Of a DNA stretch of 64,000 nt, positions 60,350-64,000 are shown in pieces. Made by a program: the position numbers and the translations under genes. The notes under the pieces were generated by a model that made no database searches, had not been told where the DNA came from, and saw nothing but the letters and a program-made list of their open reading frames with translations. Positions within the stretch are counted from its first letter, which is position 1; each line of letters begins with the position of its first letter. Source of the stretch: Pseudemcibacter sp038106445 (GTDB taxonomy: Bacteria; Pseudomonadota; Alphaproteobacteria; Sphingomonadales; Emcibacteraceae); the NCBI GenBank assembly GCA_038106445.1, contig JAYODU010000006.1:62001-126000 (forward strand), written 5' to 3'.

Positions 60350-62446
60350 ATGACTGATATTAATCTAATAATTATTGGCTGTGGTGTTCTTGCGTTGCTC
60401 TATGGGGCTTATGCAACCAGAAGAGTGCTCGCCTTTGGTACCGGTAATGAGCGTATGCAGGAAATTGCGGGCGCTATTCAGGAAGGTGCCGCTGCTTATC
60501 TTAACCGTCAATATAAAGCTGTTGCCATTGTAGGGGTTGTTGTTGCAATCGCACTGGGAGCTTTGCTTGGCAAACATGTCGCTATTGGTTTTATTGCCGG
60601 TGCCGTTCTTTCCGGTGCAGCAGGATATATCGGAATGAATGTATCTGTTCGTGCAAATGTCCGGACATCACAGGCAGCATCTGAAAGTCTTGGCAAAGCA
60701 CTTGACGTTGCCTTTACATCCGGCGCAATTACCGGAATGCTTGTTGTCGGTCTTGGTCTGCTTGGTGTGGCTGTATATTATTTTTATATGGTTTCAAGCG
60801 GGGCTGATGTACGTTACAACCTTGAAGGGCTAATCGGTCTTGGTTTTGGTGCCAGTCTTATTTCCATCTTTGCCCGTCTTGGTGGCGGTATCTTTACAAA
60901 AGGTGCCGACGTGGGTGGTGATATGGTTGGTAAAGTAGAAGCCGGTATTCCCGAAGATGATCCCCGCAACCCTGCGACTATCGCTGATAACGTCGGTGAC
61001 AATGTTGGTGACTGCGCGGGTATGGCGGCTGACCTTTTTGAAACCTATGCTGTGACGGTTGTTGCAACAATGCTGATTGCTTCAAGTGCATTTGTCGAAA
61101 GTTCTGTGGATAATATGATGGTTCTTCCATTAATGATCGGTGGACTTTGTATTGTTGCATCTATATTCGGTACTTTCTTTGTGCGGCTTGGCGCTTCAGA
61201 AAACATCATGGGTGCCCTTTATAAAGGACTTGTTGCCAGTGCTGTGATATCGGCATTACTCATATTTGGTATGTTCCAAATGTGGGATATGTTCTCAGGC
61301 GCACAAATGGCAAGTGGTAAAATGCTGACCGCCATGAACCTCTATTGGTGTGTTCTTACCGGTCTTGGTGTTACGGCGCTTATTGTTTGGATCACCGAAT
61401 ATTACACAAGTACTGAATATCGCCCTGTTAGAGTAATCGCCGAGGCATCGGAAACCGGTCATGGAACCAATGTTATTCAGGGACTTGCCATTTCAATGGA
61501 AGCAACAGCGCTTCCGGTTATTGTAATTTCAGCGGGTATTTTCATTGCCTATGCGCAGGCTGGCCTGTTTGGAATTTCACTGGCTGCTACAGCGATGCTG
61601 TCCCTTGCCGGTATGGTTGTGGCACTTGATGCTTACGGCCCAGTCACGGATAATGCCGGTGGTATTGCTGAAATGTCTGATCTTCCGGAAGATGTCCGTA
61701 ATACAACCGACAAACTTGACGCCGTTGGCAATACGACAAAAGCAGTAACAAAGGGATATGCCATCGGATCAGCAGCACTTGCAGCACTTGTGCTGTTTGC
61801 GGCCTATACAGAAGAAATCAGACATTATCTTCCGCAATATGCAAACATTACATTCCCACTTCAGGATCCCTTTGTTGTGATCGGCCTGTTTGTGGGCGGT
61901 ATGCTTCCATATCTGTTCGCATCCATGTCCATGCTTGCAGTTGGTCGTGCAGCAGCCAGCGTTGTGGTTGAAGTACGCCGTCAATTTAAGGAAATTGCAG
62001 GTATTATGGAAGGCACCGCCAAGCCGGAATATGGCCGTGCGGTTGACCTTCTGACCAAAGCAGCAATCAGGGAAATGATCGTGCCTTCACTACTGCCACT
62101 TCTGGCGCCATTTGTGCTCTTCTTCGCGGCATATTTTGTGACTGGAGACATGGTCCCTGCATTCCAGGCGCTTGGTGCGATGCTACTTGGAACCATTGTA
62201 ACCGGACTATTTATTGCGATTTCAATGACTTCCGGGGGTGGTGCATGGGATAACGCCAAGAAATATATCGAAGATGGTAACCACGGCGGCAAAGGCTCAG
62301 AAGCCCATAAAGCATCCGTAACTGGTGATACAGTTGGTGATCCTTATAAGGATACTGCAGGCCCTGCGGTTAACCCGCTTATTAAAATTACCAATATCGT
62401 GGCAATTTTGCTTGTTGCGATCGTGGCTAAATCAGGGATGGGATAA
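60350..62446 (+). CDS. hppA: K+-independent H+-translocating pyrophosphatase
   Basis: An inner-membrane pump that uses pyrophosphate hydrolysis to export protons. The 698-residue product has about 16 helices and the PPi-site motifs GGDMVGKVEAGIPEDDPRNP and ADNVGDNVGDCAGMAADLFE, with GPVTDNAGGIAEMSDLP and GDTVGDPYKDTAGPAVNP. The GNTTKAVTKGYAIGSAAL stretch has Lys where K+-dependent enzymes have Ala, which predicts K+ independence and H+ rather than Na+ transport. GAGGG precedes the ATG. Confidence 0.97.
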   Translation: MTDINLIIIGCGVLALLYGAYATRRVLAFGTGNERMQEIAGAIQEGAAAYLNRQYKAVAIVGVVVAIALGALLGKHVAIGFIAGAVLSGAAGYIGMNVSVRANVRTSQAASESLGKALDVAFTSGAITGMLVVGLGLLGVAVYYFYMVSSGADVRYNLEGLIGLGFGASLISIFARLGGGIFTKGADVGGDMVGKVEAGIPEDDPRNPATIADNVGDNVGDCAGMAADLFETYAVTVVATMLIASSAFVESSVDNMMVLPLMIGGLCIVASIFGTFFVRLGASENIMGALYKGLVASAVISALLIFGMFQMWDMFSGAQMASGKMLTAMNLYWCVLTGLGVTALIVWITEYYTSTEYRPVRVIAEASETGHGTNVIQGLAISMEATALPVIVISAGIFIAYAQAGLFGISLAATAMLSLAGMVVALDAYGPVTDNAGGIAEMSDLPEDVRNTTDKLDAVGNTTKAVTKGYAIGSAALAALVLFAAYTEEIRHYLPQYANITFPLQDPFVVIGLFVGGMLPYLFASMSMLAVGRAAASVVVEVRRQFKEIAGIMEGTAKPEYGRAVDLLTKAAIREMIVPSLLPLLAPFVLFFAAYFVTGDMVPAFQALGAMLLGTIVTGLFIAISMTSGGGAWDNAKKYIEDGNHGGKGSEAHKASVTGDTVGDPYKDTAGPAVNPLIKITNIVAILLVAIVAKSGMG

Positions 62447-62469
62447 ACACTCCCATTAAATTATTTAGA

Positions 62470-62497
62470 AAGCCTCGCCACTGGCGGGGCTTTTTTT
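62470..62497 (+). terminator. intrinsic terminator after hppA
   Basis: AAGCCTCGCC and GGCGGGGCTT pair over 10 bp (one T-G wobble) around ACT, followed by seven T in total. Confidence 0.88.
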
Positions 62498-62576
62498 ATT
62501 AAAAAACATGCTGACAAGGCCGTCATAATGACTATATTGCGCCCATATTTACTGCTTCTAATTATGGGTATAACAC

Positions 62577-63125
62577 ATGCCATCAATCAACCTTATCAGC
62601 GCCGGTCTTAATCCGCCTGACGAAATAAATGTAATCATCGAAGTACCCGTTGGTGGTGCAGCTGTAAAATATGAAATGCATAAACGCAGTGGCGCAATTC
62701 TTGTTGACCGTATTTTACATACACCTATGCGTTATCCGGCCAACTATGGTTATATGCCACACACACTTAGTGATGATGGTGATCCGGTTGATGTGCTCGT
62801 TGTGGTGGGTGAACCACTTGTGCCAGGCTGTATTATCCGTGCACGTCCGATTGGCGTGCTGTTGATGGAAGATGAAGCAGGTGGCGATGAAAAAATCCTT
62901 GCTGTGCCAGATTTAAAAACGGACCCGACCTATAAAGATGTGAATTCACACAAAGACCTTCCTGAGCTTCTCCTTTTGCAAATACAGCATTTCTTTGAGC
63001 ATTATAAAGATCTGGAAAGTGCCAAGTGGGCAAAAATCATCGGCTGGGAAGGACCGGAAACGGCAAAGCGCCTTATCAAAGAAGCGATCGAGCGCGAAAT
63101 AGCATCCGTATCGGCCGCCCGGTAA
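62577..63125 (+). CDS. ppa: inorganic pyrophosphatase (soluble, family I)
   Basis: Hydrolyses pyrophosphate in the cytoplasm. The 182-residue product has INVIIEVPVGGAAVKYEMHK, YPANYGYMPHTLSDDGDPVDVLVV with the metal-binding Asp cluster, and AVPDLKTDPTYKDV. It follows hppA after a terminator, so the soluble enzyme and the pump that use the same substrate are neighbours but probably transcribed apart. Confidence 0.97.
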   Translation: MPSINLISAGLNPPDEINVIIEVPVGGAAVKYEMHKRSGAILVDRILHTPMRYPANYGYMPHTLSDDGDPVDVLVVVGEPLVPGCIIRARPIGVLLMEDEAGGDEKILAVPDLKTDPTYKDVNSHKDLPELLLLQIQHFFEHYKDLESAKWAKIIGWEGPETAKRLIKEAIEREIASVSAAR

Positions 63126-63167
63126 TTTTACACTTATCATTTTACATGATTTCTCCTATAAGAAGTC

Positions 63168-64000
63168 ATGGCATATAAATCACTTAGAGACTTTATTGAA
63201 CGTCTTGAAAAAGATGGAAAACTGGTTCGTATATCCGAGCCGGTTTCTGCTGACCTTGAAATGACCGAGATCGGCTGTCGAACACTTGAAAAAGGCGGGC
63301 CGGCGCTTTTATTTGAAAATGCCTTTAAGTGTGATGGCAGCAAGGCAACCATGCCTGTGCTTACCAATCTTTTTGGCACGGTTGAGCGCGTCGCAATGGG
63401 AATTGAAGCAACACCGGATGAACTGCGTTCTATTGGTGAAACGCTGGCCGAACTCAGGCAACCTGAACCACCGAGTGGTTTTAAGGATGCGCTTGATAAA
63501 CTGCCGCTCCTTAAAAAAGCACTGACCATGAAGCCTAAAACGGTAAAAACAGGCCCGGTTCATGAAGTGGTGCTAACTGGCGATGATATTGATCTGAATG
63601 ACTTGCCGATCCAGCGCTGCTGGCCCGGAGATATATCACCGCTGATTACATGGCCGCTTGTTGTATCCAAAGGCCCCGGGAAATTACGCGAAGATGATTA
63701 TAATCTTGGTATTTACCGGATGCAGGTGCTCAACAAAACCCAGACCATCATGCGCTGGCTTAAACATCGTGGCGGTGCGCAGCAGCACCGCCGCTGGAAA
63801 ACGGAAAAAACAGAACCATTACCGGTTGCCATTGTTCTAGGCGCTGATCCCGCAACCATTCTTGGCGCGGTAACGCCTGTGCCGGATACCTTAAGCGAAT
63901 ATCAATTTGCCGGACTTTTACGCGGCGAAAAAACCGAACTTGTGGATTGTAAGACAATTCCGCTGAAAGTTCCCGCTACCGCGGAAATCGTTATTGAAGG
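63168..64000 (+). CDS. ubiD: UbiD family decarboxylase (3' end beyond window)
   Basis: The frame starts at ATG 63168 (MAYKSLRDFIERLEKDGKLVRI) and is still open at the window end; about 277 of the usual ~490 residues are present. Signatures are GGPALLFENA, LFGTVERVAMGI, LPIQRCWPGDISPLITWPLVVSKGPG, NLGIYRMQVLNKTQTIMRWLKHRGGAQQHR and ILGADPATILGAV. This is the prenylated-FMN-dependent decarboxylase family; the ubiquinone enzyme acts on 3-polyprenyl-4-hydroxybenzoate. The presence of ubiA nearby supports the ubiquinone role. Confidence 0.95.
   Translation, partial: MAYKSLRDFIERLEKDGKLVRISEPVSADLEMTEIGCRTLEKGGPALLFENAFKCDGSKATMPVLTNLFGTVERVAMGIEATPDELRSIGETLAELRQPEPPSGFKDALDKLPLLKKALTMKPKTVKTGPVHEVVLTGDDIDLNDLPIQRCWPGDISPLITWPLVVSKGPGKLREDDYNLGIYRMQVLNKTQTIMRWLKHRGGAQQHRRWKTEKTEPLPVAIVLGADPATILGAVTPVPDTLSEYQFAGLLRGEKTELVDCKTIPLKVPATAEIVIE

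Overview
The window is chromosomal DNA of an AT-leaning alphaproteobacterium. The main evidence is the cytochrome aa3 oxidase locus in the order tldD / ctaC-ctaD-ctaB-coxF-ctaG-ctaE-DUF983-SURF1 followed by thrC and an M16 peptidase. Further support comes from a TIGR02300 gene beside aroA-cmk-rpsA-ihfB, from pyrF-trpFBA-accD-folC, from a split glycine decarboxylase and from a plant-type glutamate-cysteine ligase. TonB-dependent receptors and H+-PPase suggest a free-living, probably marine, member. I cannot fix the order; Kordiimonadales/Emcibacterales-like is a guess.

Layout. 1-9.2 kb: end of a GFA-family gene, then a leftward block (M16 peptidase, thrC, SURF1, DUF983, ctaE, ctaG, coxF, ctaB, ctaD, ctaC) for building cytochrome c oxidase and making threonine. 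A perfect FNR/FixK-type box lies between ctaC and tldD. 11.2-16.0 kb: a partly decayed version of the RpoE-ChrR (singlet-oxygen type) cluster. It holds an ECF sigma gene, chrR interrupted by one in-frame stop, an MFS transporter, DUF6134, an SDR, a DUF3833 lipoprotein and only the last ~70 codons of a cyclopropane-fatty-acid synthase. 16.0-17.3 kb: a truncated primase-like gene and non-coding DNA abutting tRNA-Ala(GGC), probably the remnant of an integrated element. 17.4-29.8 kb: rightward housekeeping genes (aroA, cmk, rpsA, ihfB, lapA, pyrF, trpFBA, accD, folC, thiE-like, GST). 30-34 kb: a DUF3775 gene with an in-frame TGA, NfeD/SPFH pair, Na+/solute symporter, YqgE.

34.5-41.2 kb: two apparently identical 2,896-bp copies of a TonB-dependent receptor gene with its ribosome binding site and terminator. 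They are separated by 931 bp that carry an HTH-only LuxR-type gene and non-coding DNA. The sequence upstream of the two copies is different, yet each has a near-palindrome of the form CACC-A-AA...TT-x-GGTG. This is the most unusual part of the window.

41.2-46.1 kb: leftward ankyrin protein, rnhA, thrB, ispH, sppA. 46.3-50.9 kb: tandem glycine riboswitch and gcvT-gcvH-gcvPA-gcvPB, which together form the glycine cleavage system. 51-57.8 kb: cysteine-dioxygenase-like protein, serine hydrolase, LysE exporter, M28 peptidase, gshA, retropepsin-like protease and rsmE. 57.9-64 kb: ubiA, a family-4 glycosyltransferase with a 1-nt frameshift in a T6 run, the K+-independent H+-PPase gene next to soluble pyrophosphatase, and the start of ubiD.

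Most genes are ordinary core genes. I found no CRISPR array, transposase, intact prophage or defence island. The unusual signals are the receptor duplication with its operator-like sites, the decayed sigma/anti-sigma cluster, several single-event gene interruptions and a histone-H1-like tail on ribosomal protein S1.
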